Shown here: positions 1-7,615 of the stretch, piece after piece
Layout of the letters: each line of letters begins with the position of its first letter
How positions within the stretch are numbered: the stretch's first letter is position 1
NCBI RefSeq assembly: GCF_018417475.1
Contig: NZ_CP054856.1
Span: 3,627,001 to 3,691,000, forward strand
Direction of reading: 5' to 3'
Origin: Novosphingobium decolorationis
GTDB lineage: Bacteria; Pseudomonadota; Alphaproteobacteria; Sphingomonadales; Sphingomonadaceae
DNA: 64,000 bases
The notes under the pieces: generated by a model
Database searches by the model: none
What the model saw: only the letters and a program-made list of their open reading frames with translations
Told to the model about the DNA's origin: nothing
Translations under genes and position numbers: made by a program

Positions 1-118
1 CACGGGTGTTGTTGGGGTGGCGTTCGAGGACATCGTGGTAGATCGCGCGCGCGGCATCGGCGTCGCCGCGCTTGGCCGCGCCCTTGGCCTTGATCAGGAG
101 GGTTTCCAGTCCGCTCAT
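1..118 (-). CDS. TPR-repeat protein, N-terminal fragment (runs off left edge)
   Basis: Reading leftward from an ATG at 118 gives MSGLETLLIKAKGAAKRGDA followed by a helix of the type AARAIYHDVLERHPNN, open to the window edge. The spacing of A, A, Y, L and P is that of a tetratricopeptide repeat, which usually mediates protein-protein contacts. A ribosome site (AGGAAC) sits directly before the ATG. The gene is divergent from hupS and shares the 119-441 intergenic region with it. Only 39 codons are visible, so any catalytic domain following the TPR (for example a sulfotransferase) cannot be seen. It is probably unrelated to the hydrogenase. Confidence 0.6.
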   Translation of the reverse strand, partial: MSGLETLLIKAKGAAKRGDADAARAIYHDVLERHPNNTR

Positions 119-277
119 GGTTCCTCGTGCTCTTCCCGGGATCTGACCTGGACATAACCGGACGTGGTGGACGTTCGGTGATCTGGATCCCCGGTAGAGT
201 TGCGTAGGAGCCCGCCTCGGGTTGCGGGGCTTGCAAACGTTCGCATACCCGCTGGGAGGACGCTTTCATTGCGGCGG

Positions 278-292
278 GGAAGGTTACTTTCC
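278..292. promoter_or_regulatory. candidate upstream activator site for hupS
   Basis: GGAAGGTTACTTTCC is an imperfect dyad centred about 98 bp upstream of the -12 element of the hupS sigma-54 promoter. Near-copies lie at 4777-4791 and 4811-4825, upstream of the hupD promoter. Distance, repetition and the sigma-54 context fit an enhancer for the NtrC-type activator encoded at 13052-14581. Binding itself is inference. Confidence 0.55.
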
Positions 293-368
293 ACTGTGCA
301 AGGGGAGTGGCCGCAAAGGGCGGTGATCCCCCGGCAAGATGCTCGTTTTCCCGTATGTTTTTCAGGTT

Positions 369-384
369 TGGCACACCTCTTGCT
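369..384 (+). promoter_or_regulatory. sigma-54 promoter of hupSLEC
   Basis: TGGCACACCTCTTGCT matches the sigma-54 consensus TGGCAC-N5-TTGCW, with GG (370-371) and GC (382-383) separated by exactly 10 bases. The predicted start of transcription is near 395. That leaves a leader of about 47 bases before hupS and rules out upstream start codons for that gene. Confidence 0.85.
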
Positions 385-441
385 GAACTTGCCGGCATTG
401 GAACCGCACATTTCGACACGGACGCGGGAAAGGTCAGCCGG

Positions 442-1554
442 ATGGCAATCGAAACATTCTACGACGTGATGCGTCGGCAGGGCATCACCCGCCGCAGCTT
501 CAACAAGTTCTGCAGCCTGACGGCGGCGGCGCTCGGGCTCAGCCCGGCCCATGCCCAGGACATCCGCCATGCCATGGAGACCAAGCCGCGCATTCCCGTG
601 CTCTGGCTGCACGGCCTTGAATGCACCTGCTGTTCCGAAAGCTTCATTCGTTCCGCGCATCCGCTGGCCAAGGACGTGATCCTGTCCATGATCAGCCTCG
701 ACTATGACGACACGATCATGGCCGCGGCGGGCGAGCAGGCCGAGGCGATCATCGCCGAGACCATCGAGAAGTACGATGGCAACTTCATCCTCGCGGTTGA
801 GGGCAATCCCCCGCTCAACCAGGAAGGCATGAGCTGCATCATCGGCGGTCGTCCTTTCCTCGAGCAGCTCAAGCACGCAGCCGACCACTGCAAGGCGATC
901 ATCTCGTGGGGCAGTTGTGCCTCGTGGGGCTGCGTCCAGGCCGCGCGCCCCAACCCGACCCAGGCGACGCCCGTTCACAAGGTCCCGGGCCTTGCCGACA
1001 AGCCGATCATCAAGGTCCCCGGCTGCCCGCCCATCGCCGAAGTCATGACCGGCGTCATCAGCTACATCCTGACCTTCGACCGCTTCCCCGAACTGGACAA
1101 CCAGGGGCGGCCCAAGATGTTCTATTCCCAGCGCATTCACGACAAGTGCTACCGCCGTCCGCACTTCGATGCGGGCCAGTTCGTCGAGGAATTCGACGAT
1201 GAGGGCGCGCGCAAGGGCTATTGCCTCTACAAGGTCGGCTGCAAGGGCCCGACCACCTACAACGCCTGTTCGACCGTGCGCTGGAACGGCGGCCTCTCCT
1301 TCCCGATCCAGGCCGGGCACGGCTGCATCGGCTGTTCCGAAGACGGCTTCTGGGACAAGGGCAGCTTCTACGAGCGCCTCTCCGACATCCAGGGCTTCGG
1401 CATCGAGGCCGACGCCGACCAGATCGGTGGTGCCGCCGCGGCTGCTGTTGGCGCGGGCGTGATCGCCCATGCCGCCGCGAGTGCGGTCAAGCGCGCCCGT
1501 TCGGGCAGTTCCCCGGCCCCCGCCGACACCACGACCACCCATGAGGACGCCTGA
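442..1554 (+). CDS. hupS: uptake [NiFe]-hydrogenase small subunit (HupS/HyaA)
   Basis: Electron-transfer subunit of a membrane-bound H2-oxidising hydrogenase. It is 370 aa long. The start at 442 has a GGGAAAGG ribosome site 8 bases upstream, and the alternative ATG at 307 lies before the promoter. A Tat signal (TRRSFNKFC, residues 16-24) precedes a cleavable region ending in AHA. The proximal-cluster loop reads [10 protein letters not shown] with C61, C63 and C64, and a later loop reads [10 protein letters not shown]. The additional Cys in each loop is the signature of the oxygen-tolerant group with a 4Fe-3S proximal cluster. A C-terminal Ala-rich hydrophobic helix ([20 protein letters not shown]) anchors it in the inner membrane, facing the periplasm. 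It is followed 2 bases later by hupL. Confidence 0.96.
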   Translation: MAIETFYDVMRRQGITRRSFNKFCSLTAAALGLSPAHAQDIRHAMETKPRIPVLWLHGLECTCCSESFIRSAHPLAKDVILSMISLDYDDTIMAAAGEQAEAIIAETIEKYDGNFILAVEGNPPLNQEGMSCIIGGRPFLEQLKHAADHCKAIISWGSCASWGCVQAARPNPTQATPVHKVPGLADKPIIKVPGCPPIAEVMTGVISYILTFDRFPELDNQGRPKMFYSQRIHDKCYRRPHFDAGQFVEEFDDEGARKGYCLYKVGCKGPTTYNACSTVRWNGGLSFPIQAGHGCIGCSEDGFWDKGSFYERLSDIQGFGIEADADQIGGAAAAAVGAGVIAHAAASAVKRARSGSSPAPADTTTTHEDA

Positions 1555-1556
1555 GC

Positions 1557-3356
1557 ATGGCCACGCTGGCAACCCCTAACGGCTACACCCTCGACAACAC
1601 CGGCAAGCGCGTCGTCGTCGATCCCGTCACCCGCATCGAGGGGCACATGCGCTGCGAGGTCAATCTCGACAGCAACAACGTGATCCGCAACGCGGTCTCC
1701 ACCGGTACCATGTGGCGCGGTCTGGAAGTGATCCTCAAGGGCCGCGATCCGCGCGACGCGTGGGCCTTTACTCAGCGCATCTGCGGCGTGTGCACCGGCA
1801 CCCACGCGCTGACCTCGGTGCGCGCGGTGGAGAATGCGCTCGGCATCGAGATCCCGGAAAACGCGAACTCGATCCGCAACATCATGCAGCTCTCGCTGCA
1901 GGTGCACGATCACCTGGTGCACTTCTACCACCTCCACGCGCTCGACTGGGTGAACCCGGTCAATGCGCTGAAGGCCGACCCCAAGGCGACGAGCGAGCTC
2001 CAGCAGATGGTCTCGCCCGCGCACCCCAACTCCTCGCCCGGCTACTTCCGCGACATCCAGACGCGCCTCAAGAAGTTCGTCGAGAGCGGCCAGCTTGGCC
2101 CTTTCAAGAACGGCTACTGGACCAACCCTGCCTACCTGCTGCCGCCCGAGGCGGATCTCATGGCCGTGACGCACTATCTGGAAGCGCTCGACTTCCAGAA
2201 GGAGATCATGACCGTGCGCACGATCTTCGGGGGCAAGGACATCCACCCCAACTGGCTGGTGGGCGGCGTCCCGTGCGCGATCAACATCGACGGCGACATG
2301 GCCGCGGGCGCGCCGGTCAACATGACCTCGCTCAACTACGTGCGCAAGATCACCGACAAGTGCATCAACTTCGTCAAGAACGTCTACGTTCCCGACGTCA
2401 TTGCCATCGGCAAGTTCTACAAGACCTGGCTCTATGGTGGGGGCATCGCGAACAAGTCGCTGATGGCCTACGGGGACATTCCCGACCGCGCGAACGACTA
2501 CAGCCCGGAAAACCTGATGATGCCGCACGGCGCCATCGTCGACGGCAAGCTGACCGACATCCACCCGGTCGACCTCACCGACCCTGAACAGATCCAGGAA
2601 TTCGTGCCGCACTCTTGGTACAAGTACCCGGACGAGAGCAAGGGTCTGCACCCCTGGGACGGCATCACCGAGCCGCACTACGAGCTGGGCCCCAAGGCCA
2701 AGGGCACTTCGACGCGGATCGAGGAGCTCGACGAGGGCGCCAAGTACTCGTGGATCAAGGCGCCGCGCTGGCGTGGCCACGCGATGGAAGTGGGCCCGCT
2801 CGCCCGCTACATCATCGGCTACCAGCAAGGCCGCAAGGACATCCAGGAGCAGGTCGATGGCTGCCTCTCCGCGCTCGGGCTGCCGATGGAGGCGATGTTC
2901 TCGACGCTGGGCCGCACCGCCGCGCGTGCGCTGGAGGCGCAGTGGGCCGCCGAGAAGCAGGCCTACTTCCTCGACAAGCTCATCACCAATGTGAAGAACG
3001 GCGACACCGCGACCGCCAATACCGCCAAGTTCGATCCCAAGACCTGGCCCGACGAGGTCAAGGGCGTGGGCTTTACCGAAGCCCCGCGCGGAGCGCTGGC
3101 GCACTGGATCCGCATCAAGGGTGGCAAGATCGAGAACTACCAGTGCGTGGTTCCCACCACCTGGAACGGCACCCCGCGCGACAACGAGGGCAATATCGGC
3201 GCCTTCGAGGCCTCGCTGCTGGACACCAAGGTGGAGCGCGCCGAAGAGCCGGTGGAGATCCTGCGCACGCTGCACAGCTTCGATCCCTGCCTCGCCTGCT
3301 CGACCCACGTGATGGGGCCCGACGGGCAGGAACTGGCCGAAGTCAAAGTGCGCTGA
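1557..3356 (+). CDS. hupL: uptake [NiFe]-hydrogenase large subunit (HupL/HyaB)
   Basis: Catalytic subunit of 599 aa that oxidises H2 at the NiFe(CN)2CO site. The N-terminal motif [10 protein letters not shown] (C76 and C79) and the C-terminal motif DPCLACSTH (C578 and C581) supply the four nickel-ligating cysteines. Beyond His584 there is a 15-residue tail ([15 protein letters not shown]), the peptide removed by the HupD endopeptidase after nickel insertion. The subunit has no signal of its own and is exported bound to HupS through the Tat system. The gene begins 2 bases after hupS and belongs to the sigma-54-driven hupSLEC unit. Confidence 0.97.
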   Translation: MATLATPNGYTLDNTGKRVVVDPVTRIEGHMRCEVNLDSNNVIRNAVSTGTMWRGLEVILKGRDPRDAWAFTQRICGVCTGTHALTSVRAVENALGIEIPENANSIRNIMQLSLQVHDHLVHFYHLHALDWVNPVNALKADPKATSELQQMVSPAHPNSSPGYFRDIQTRLKKFVESGQLGPFKNGYWTNPAYLLPPEADLMAVTHYLEALDFQKEIMTVRTIFGGKDIHPNWLVGGVPCAINIDGDMAAGAPVNMTSLNYVRKITDKCINFVKNVYVPDVIAIGKFYKTWLYGGGIANKSLMAYGDIPDRANDYSPENLMMPHGAIVDGKLTDIHPVDLTDPEQIQEFVPHSWYKYPDESKGLHPWDGITEPHYELGPKAKGTSTRIEELDEGAKYSWIKAPRWRGHAMEVGPLARYIIGYQQGRKDIQEQVDGCLSALGLPMEAMFSTLGRTAARALEAQWAAEKQAYFLDKLITNVKNGDTATANTAKFDPKTWPDEVKGVGFTEAPRGALAHWIRIKGGKIENYQCVVPTTWNGTPRDNEGNIGAFEASLLDTKVERAEEPVEILRTLHSFDPCLACSTHVMGPDGQELAEVKVR

Positions 3357-3367
3357 GGAAAAGGAAG

Positions 3368-3958
3368 ATGACGATGTTCGAACGCACCTCGCCTGCGCGC
3401 ACCGCAGCACTTGCCGTCGCTCTGGCCGCGGGCCTGGCCGCTACCCCCGCTCTGGCCCATCCCGGCCACCTGGGCGATGGGCTGGTCGCGGGTCTGGCGC
3501 ACCCCTTCCTGGGGCTCGATCACCTGCTCGCCATGCTGGCGGTGGGCCTCTGGGCGGCGACCCGCAAGGCCGCACAGGCCTGGCAGGCCCCGGCCGTGTT
3601 CCTTGCCTGTCTTGCGCTGGGCGGCGTTCTTGGCCTGGCAACCGGTGCCATCGGCGCGCTCGAGGGCGTGGTGGCAGGATCGCTGATCGTGCTCGCCGGG
3701 TTGCTGGTTGCCGCGCCCTTCGTCGGCAACCGCACGGGGCTTGCCCTGATCGGTCTCTTTGCACTGGCCCATGGTCATGCCCATGGCGGGGAAGCGAGTG
3801 GTCTTGTCCCCGCCTACTTCGCTGGGTTCCTGGCCGCATCGGCCGCGCTGCACCTCATCGGCTGGAAGGTTGGTTGCCACCTCTTCGCCTCGCCGGTCGG
3901 GCGCTGGGCGGCGGGTCTTGGCATTGGCGGTGCGGGGCTGGCCCTCGCCTTTAGTTGA
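3368..3958 (+). CDS. hupE: HupE/UreJ-family nickel permease
   Basis: A small membrane protein of 196 aa that in related bacteria imports Ni2+ for hydrogenase assembly. It starts with a signal-like segment ending ALAHPGHLGDG, a conserved His-rich start of the mature protein. A second signature, FLGLDHLLAMLAVGLWA, follows, then several hydrophobic helices and a central ALAHGHAHG histidine motif that is a likely metal path. GGAAAAGGAAG lies just upstream of the ATG at 3368; the second ATG at 3374 is also possible. It sits 11 bases after hupL and 29 before hupC. Confidence 0.9.
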   Translation: MTMFERTSPARTAALAVALAAGLAATPALAHPGHLGDGLVAGLAHPFLGLDHLLAMLAVGLWAATRKAAQAWQAPAVFLACLALGGVLGLATGAIGALEGVVAGSLIVLAGLLVAAPFVGNRTGLALIGLFALAHGHAHGGEASGLVPAYFAGFLAASAALHLIGWKVGCHLFASPVGRWAAGLGIGGAGLALAFS

Positions 3959-3987
3959 GCGGCTTCGGCCAGGAGAAGGGACGCGTC

Positions 3988-4689
3988 ATGGCGAGCACGA
4001 CCTCCAAACCCCACACCGAGGAAACGGTCTACGTCTACGAGGCGCCCGTGCGCCTGTGGCACTGGATCAACGCGCTGGCGATCCTCGTCCTGTGCCTGAG
4101 TGGCTATCTCATCGGCAAGCCGCTGCCCGCGATCGGCGGGGAGGCTTACGACCACTTCATGTTCGGCAAGATCCGCTTTGCGCATTTCGTCGCCGGACAG
4201 ATCCTCGTCGTGGGCTTCGTCTTTCGCTTCTACTGGGCCTTCGTTGGCAACGCGCACGCGCGTGAGATCTTCCACGTGCCGCTGACCCGCGGCTCGTACT
4301 GGAAGGAAATCTGGCACGAAATCAAATGGTACGCGATGATGGAGAAGTCGCCCAAGAAGTACACCGGGCACAACCCGCTGGCGCGCATCTCCATGCATAT
4401 CCTGTTCGTGTGGGGCATCGTCTTCATGATCCTGACCGGTTTCGCGCTCTACGGCGAGGGCGAGGGGCCGGGCGTGATCCATACCCTCTTCACCAGCTGG
4501 GTGATCCCGCTCCTTGGCCAGAGCCAGGACGTCCACACCTGGCACCACATGGGCATGTGGGTGATCGTGATCTTCGTCATCGTCCATATCTACGCCGCCG
4601 TGCGGGAAGATATCATGAGCCGCCAGTCGATCATCTCCTCGATGTTCTCGGGCTGGCGGACGTTCAAGGATGACGGGTCCCCGGACTGA
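3988..4689 (+). CDS. hupC: Ni/Fe-hydrogenase b-type cytochrome subunit (HupC/HyaC)
   Basis: An integral membrane dihaem cytochrome b of 233 aa that takes electrons from HupS and passes them to quinone. Four transmembrane segments are visible. Likely haem-ligand histidines occur in VRLWHWINALAIL near the N terminus and in the pair HTWHHMGMWVIVIFVIVHIY near the C terminus. The start at 3988 is preceded by AGGAGAAGGG; an upstream TTG at 3955 overlaps the end of hupE and is less likely. This is the last gene before the hairpin at 4712-4765, closing the structural unit. Confidence 0.94.
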   Translation: MASTTSKPHTEETVYVYEAPVRLWHWINALAILVLCLSGYLIGKPLPAIGGEAYDHFMFGKIRFAHFVAGQILVVGFVFRFYWAFVGNAHAREIFHVPLTRGSYWKEIWHEIKWYAMMEKSPKKYTGHNPLARISMHILFVWGIVFMILTGFALYGEGEGPGVIHTLFTSWVIPLLGQSQDVHTWHHMGMWVIVIFVIVHIYAAVREDIMSRQSIISSMFSGWRTFKDDGSPD

Positions 4690-4711
4690 GGTCCGCCCCG
4701 TCCTCCCCCTC

Positions 4712-4765
4712 GAAGCGCCGGCGGCCGAACTTCCGCCCATCTCTCTCCCAGGTTGCCGGCGCTTC
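4712..4765 (+). terminator. hairpin terminator after hupSLEC
   Basis: The perfect 11-base arms GAAGCGCCGGC (4712-4722) and GCCGGCGCTTC (4755-4765) are separated by 32 bases and followed by CCTTTCT. The hairpin lies directly after hupC and before the second sigma-54 promoter, so it would let the two hup units be expressed at different levels. The loop is long and the U-tract is weak, so termination may be partial. Confidence 0.55.
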
Positions 4766-4776
4766 CCTTTCTGTGT

Positions 4777-4825
4777 GGAAGGATACTTTTCTAAGGAAAC
4801 CTTCCGATATGGAAGGTTTCTATCC
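4777..4825. promoter_or_regulatory. cluster of candidate activator sites upstream of hupD
   Basis: Three related elements are present: GGAAGGATACTTTTC (4777-4791), the perfect palindrome arms GAAACCTTCC (4796-4805) and GGAAGGTTTC (4811-4820), and GGAAGGTTTCTATCC (4811-4825). They share the GGAAGG-N3-CT core with the site at 278-292 and lie 80-130 bp before the -12 box of the hupD promoter. This is the geometry of a sigma-54 enhancer bound by a dimeric or oligomeric activator. Assignment to the HoxA-type regulator is inference. Confidence 0.6.
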
Positions 4826-4891
4826 ATAGGGCGTGCGCGCAAGCCGTGCGCCGTCACCAAGGAGTGCGCCTTGCCACGGTTGTAGGGCACT

Positions 4892-4907
4892 TGGCACGGG
4901 CTTTGCT
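4892..4907 (+). promoter_or_regulatory. sigma-54 promoter of the hupD-hypF operon
   Basis: TGGCACGGGCTTTGCT fits TGGCACG-N4-TTGCW, with GG (4893-4894) and GC (4905-4906) 10 bases apart. Transcription would start near 4918, about 70 bases before the hupD ATG at 4989. Confidence 0.87.
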
Positions 4908-4988
4908 GTGCATATTGGCAAGACACTTTCCAATCGGGTCGGGGTGAAGCCGGAACACACGGCCAGCCCCACGGAGAAACGGCAAGAC

Positions 4989-5717
4989 ATGGCATCCCCC
5001 CCTGACAGCACACCTTCCGTTCTGGTGCTGGGCATCGGCAATCTCCTGTGGGCCGACGAAGGCTTCGGCGTGCGCGCGGTCGAGCACATGCACCGCCACT
5101 GGGCCTTCCCGGATAACGTGCGCCTGATCGACGGCGGCACCCAGGGGGTCTACCTCGTTCAGAACATCCGCGAGGCCGACATCCTCGTCGTCTTCGACGC
5201 GGTCGACTACGGCCTCGAACCGGGCACGATGAAGCGCGTGGAAGGCGAGGAAGTCCCCCGCTTCCTCGGCGCCAAGAAAGTCTCTTTGCACCAGACCGGC
5301 TTCCAGGAAGTGCTGATGATGGCCGAGATGCTGGGCGATCCGCCCGCGCACCAGCTCCTCATCGGCGTGCAGCCGGTCGAGCTGGAGGACTACGGCGGCT
5401 CGCTGCGTCCGCAGGTCAAGGACAAGATCGAGCCTGCCATCGCGATGGCGCTCGACTACCTCGCGGGCTTTGGCATCGTGGGCGAGCGCCGCACCGTTCC
5501 GCTCGGCGATGCCGAAAGCATCGGCAGCTTGGAGATGGTGCTCGAACGCTACGAGGGGGAGCGTCCCGACGCCGAGATCGCGCCGCGCCATGGCGATGAC
5601 CGCGTGCTGGGCGCAGGCTTCGTGCCGCCCGCCGACTTCGATGCCGAGATGGCCGAACTGGTCAGCCGCATGCCGCTGGATGCGGCCGATGCGGCAGGCG
5701 GGGAGGGCGTGCGCTGA
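4989..5717 (+). CDS. hupD: hydrogenase maturation endopeptidase HupD
   Basis: This protease removes the C-terminal tail of HupL once nickel is in place. The protein opens with VLVLGIGNLLWADEGFGVRA. The Glu in DEGFGV and the downstream VFDAVDYG and HQTGFQE motifs supply the Glu/Asp/His nickel-sensing ligands of the family. It is 242 aa long, about 40 residues longer than usual, with an acidic C-terminal extension after YERGR-like sequence. The start at 4989 has GGAGAAA 9 bases upstream; the longer open frame from 4833 begins before the promoter. TGATG overlap couples it to hupF. Confidence 0.93.
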   Translation: MASPPDSTPSVLVLGIGNLLWADEGFGVRAVEHMHRHWAFPDNVRLIDGGTQGVYLVQNIREADILVVFDAVDYGLEPGTMKRVEGEEVPRFLGAKKVSLHQTGFQEVLMMAEMLGDPPAHQLLIGVQPVELEDYGGSLRPQVKDKIEPAIAMALDYLAGFGIVGERRTVPLGDAESIGSLEMVLERYEGERPDAEIAPRHGDDRVLGAGFVPPADFDAEMAELVSRMPLDAADAAGGEGVR

Positions 5718-6031
5718 TGTGCCTGGGTATTCCCATGAAGGTGGTCGAGGTCGCCGGGCCCGGCCGGGCGCTGTGTGCCAACGGCGATGTCTGGGTCGAG
5801 ATCGACACGTTGCTGGTGGGCGATGTTGCCCCCGGCGAATGGCTGATGACCTTCCTTGGTGCCGCGCGCGAAAAGATGGACGAGGTGAGCGCACTGCGCA
5901 GCCGCGATGCCCTGAGCGCGCTCGAAGCCATCATGAACGGCGGTGAGGTCGACATCGAAGCGGCCTTTGCCGACCTCATCGACCGCGAACCCCAATTGCC
6001 TGAACACCTGCGCAGCGGAGCCCCCAATTGA
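5717..6031 (+). CDS. hupF: HypC/HupF-family hydrogenase chaperone
   Basis: A 104-aa member of the HypC family. It keeps the invariant N-terminal MCLGIP, whose Cys2 binds the iron-cyanide precursor and the large-subunit precursor, and the conserved GD-V-PGEW-L core. HupF proteins act on HupL and help protect the enzyme when oxygen is present. A separate HypC (10592-10846) serves the HypCD scaffold. It overlaps hupD by one base and hupG by one base, so translation is probably coupled. Confidence 0.93.
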   Translation: MCLGIPMKVVEVAGPGRALCANGDVWVEIDTLLVGDVAPGEWLMTFLGAAREKMDEVSALRSRDALSALEAIMNGGEVDIEAAFADLIDREPQLPEHLRSGAPN

Positions 6032-6465
6032 TGACCCCCGTACTCGATTTCTCGCCGCTGCTGGAGGGTATCTGCCAGCGCCATGGTTACCCTATCGTGG
6101 GCGAGGCCGATCTCGACGCCGTCCTGGCCGACACGCCGCTGGCCCTGCTGTTCTTCTGCGGGGACCACCGCCGTCTGGCCGAGAGCAACGATGTGGCCGT
6201 GGTCCTGCCCGAACTCGACAAGGCGCTGGCGGGCCATGCGCGCGTGCTGGTCTGCGCGCGCGAGGATGAGCGCGCGCTTCAGCGCCGCTTTCGCTTCACC
6301 GCATTTCCCGCGCTCGTCTTCCTGCGCGAGGGACGCTACCTCGGCGCCATCGAGGGGATCCGCGACTGGTCCGACTACCTGGTCGAGATCCCCGAGATCC
6401 TGGGGCGCGAGCCGAGCGATCCGCCTGCCTACAAACTGCCCGCCGGTTGCGGCGAGAGCCGCTGA
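6031..6465 (+). CDS. hupG: HupG/HyaE-type hydrogenase chaperone
   Basis: A 144-aa thioredoxin-fold protein without a CxxC pair. The strand-helix pattern LALLFFCGDHRRLAESNDVA and FPALVFLREGRYLGAIEG is recognisable. Relatives (HyaE, HupG, HoxO) bind the Tat signal of the hydrogenase small subunit and hold back export until the partner is mature. The ATG at 6031 overlaps the hupF stop. The neighbours on both sides are maturation factors for the same enzyme. Confidence 0.87.
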   Translation: MTPVLDFSPLLEGICQRHGYPIVGEADLDAVLADTPLALLFFCGDHRRLAESNDVAVVLPELDKALAGHARVLVCAREDERALQRRFRFTAFPALVFLREGRYLGAIEGIRDWSDYLVEIPEILGREPSDPPAYKLPAGCGESR

Positions 6466-6479
6466 GGAGCCCCCATCCC

Positions 6480-7372
6480 ATGACGTCCTTCCCTTCTGTG
6501 CCTGGTATGGGCGCGCCCGGTCTCGGTGCACTCGTCGGCCCGGGCAGCCAGCCCGAGAGCTTCGACGGCTCCAAGCTTGACTACATGATCATGCCCAGCG
6601 GCATGAACACCTTCTCCGCCGCCCACACGTGCCCGAGGCGGACGATGCGGCGGGGCACGGCCCCGCGCTGGCCGCGCTCGGCGCGATGCTGGACGCGCTG
6701 CGCCACGCCGAGGCGACAGGTGAGGGCGCCCGGATCGACCTCATGGGCCTTGCGCCAAGCGACCTCACCTTCGTCGACCAGTTGCTGGGCGAGGGCGAAG
6801 TCTCGGTTGTCGCAGGCGGCGATGCGCAGGCGCAGGAATCGGTCCTGGCCGGGCTCTGGCGCGTGCGCGTGGCGGGCGCGGATGGCTGCCGCCTCGCGGA
6901 CTACGCCGAAGTCGGCGCCTTCCCGCAGGACCTCCTGGCACAGGCCTTCGCGGGCGCGCAGGCCCATGTGGACCTGCCCGAAAGCGCTGGCCCCAACATC
7001 TTCAACGCGCCCGCCCTTGTCAGCGAGATCAACGAACATGTGCCCCATGCGCGCGAGGCGGGTCGGGGCCCGCACATCATCAACCTCTCGCTCCTGCCGC
7101 ACACCGAGGAGGACCTGGCTTTTCTCGAGAACGTGCTGGGTCCGGGCGAACTGATCGTCCTGTCGCGCGGCTACGGCAACTGCCGCATCCGGGCGAGCGG
7201 TACGCGCGACACCTGGTGGGTGCGCTACTACAATTCGCAGGACACCCTGATCCTCAACTCGATCGAGATCAGCCCGATCCCCGAAGTGGCGCTGGCCGCG
7301 CCCGAGGATATTGCGGATTCGGTCGAGCGTCTGTCCGAGATCCTCGACATCTACGCCCCGGCGGACGCCTGA
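6480..7372 (+). pseudogene. hupH: hupH, frameshifted near codon 50
   Basis: HupH is a small-subunit maturation factor of about 285-295 aa. Reading from the ATG at 6480 (GAGGAG ribosome site) gives the expected start, with LVGPGSQPESF and LDYMIMPSGMNTFSAAH. That frame then leaves the family. The remaining 247 residues (PEADDAAGHGPALAALG through HIINLSLLPHTEEDL to IYAPADA) continue in another frame from 6629. The shift lies at CCCACACGTG (6623-6632); deleting one AC restores a single frame of about 296 codons. It may be a true mutation or an assembly error. A rescue start at GTG 6629 lacks a ribosome site. Confidence 0.8.
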
Positions 7373-7374
7373 GC

Positions 7375-7611
7375 ATGTCCGGTGCTCCCTCCACCGACCA
7401 TTTCTTTGCGGGAAGCTATGGCGGCGATGCGTCCAAGCTGTCCGACCACACGCGGCTGGAATGCAAGATCTGCTGGCACGTGTACGAGCCCGCGGAGGGC
7501 TGCACGTACTGGCAGATACCGGCGGGTACGCCGTTCGCGGCGCTGCCCGACCACTGGACCTGCCCGGAATGCGACGGCGCGAAGGGCGACTTCATGGTCA
7601 TTCCGGACTGA
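7375..7611 (+). CDS. hupI: hydrogenase-associated rubredoxin HupI
   Basis: A small rubredoxin of 78 aa. One iron is bound by two CxxC knuckles, CKIC and CPEC, with the aromatic and Pro residues (Y, W, DHW) typical of the fold. HupI-type rubredoxins are needed for oxygen-tolerant small-subunit maturation, probably as an electron carrier in cluster assembly. The ATG at 7375 lies 2 bases after the hupH stop. An N-terminal stretch of about 25 residues precedes the first CxxC. Confidence 0.92.
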   Translation: MSGAPSTDHFFAGSYGGDASKLSDHTRLECKICWHVYEPAEGCTYWQIPAGTPFAALPDHWTCPECDGAKGDFMVIPD

Positions 7612-7615
7612 CGCC

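Noticed and set aside
307..441. Upstream extension of hupS from an earlier ATG
   Set aside because: The sigma-54 promoter at 369-384 lies inside this stretch, and the Tat signal and ribosome site support the start at 442.
115..1572. Long open frame on the minus strand opposite hupS (485 codons)
   Set aside because: High GC content opens antisense frames. hupS is certain from its motifs, and the antisense translation has no recognisable domain and no ribosome site.
4833..4988. Upstream extension of hupD
   Set aside because: It would begin before the promoter at 4892-4907, and the family N terminus begins just after 4989.
6600..6640. Programmed frameshift in hupH
   Set aside because: No slippery heptamer or downstream stem is visible at CCCACACGTG, and hupH is not known to be recoded. 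A mutation or sequence error is simpler.
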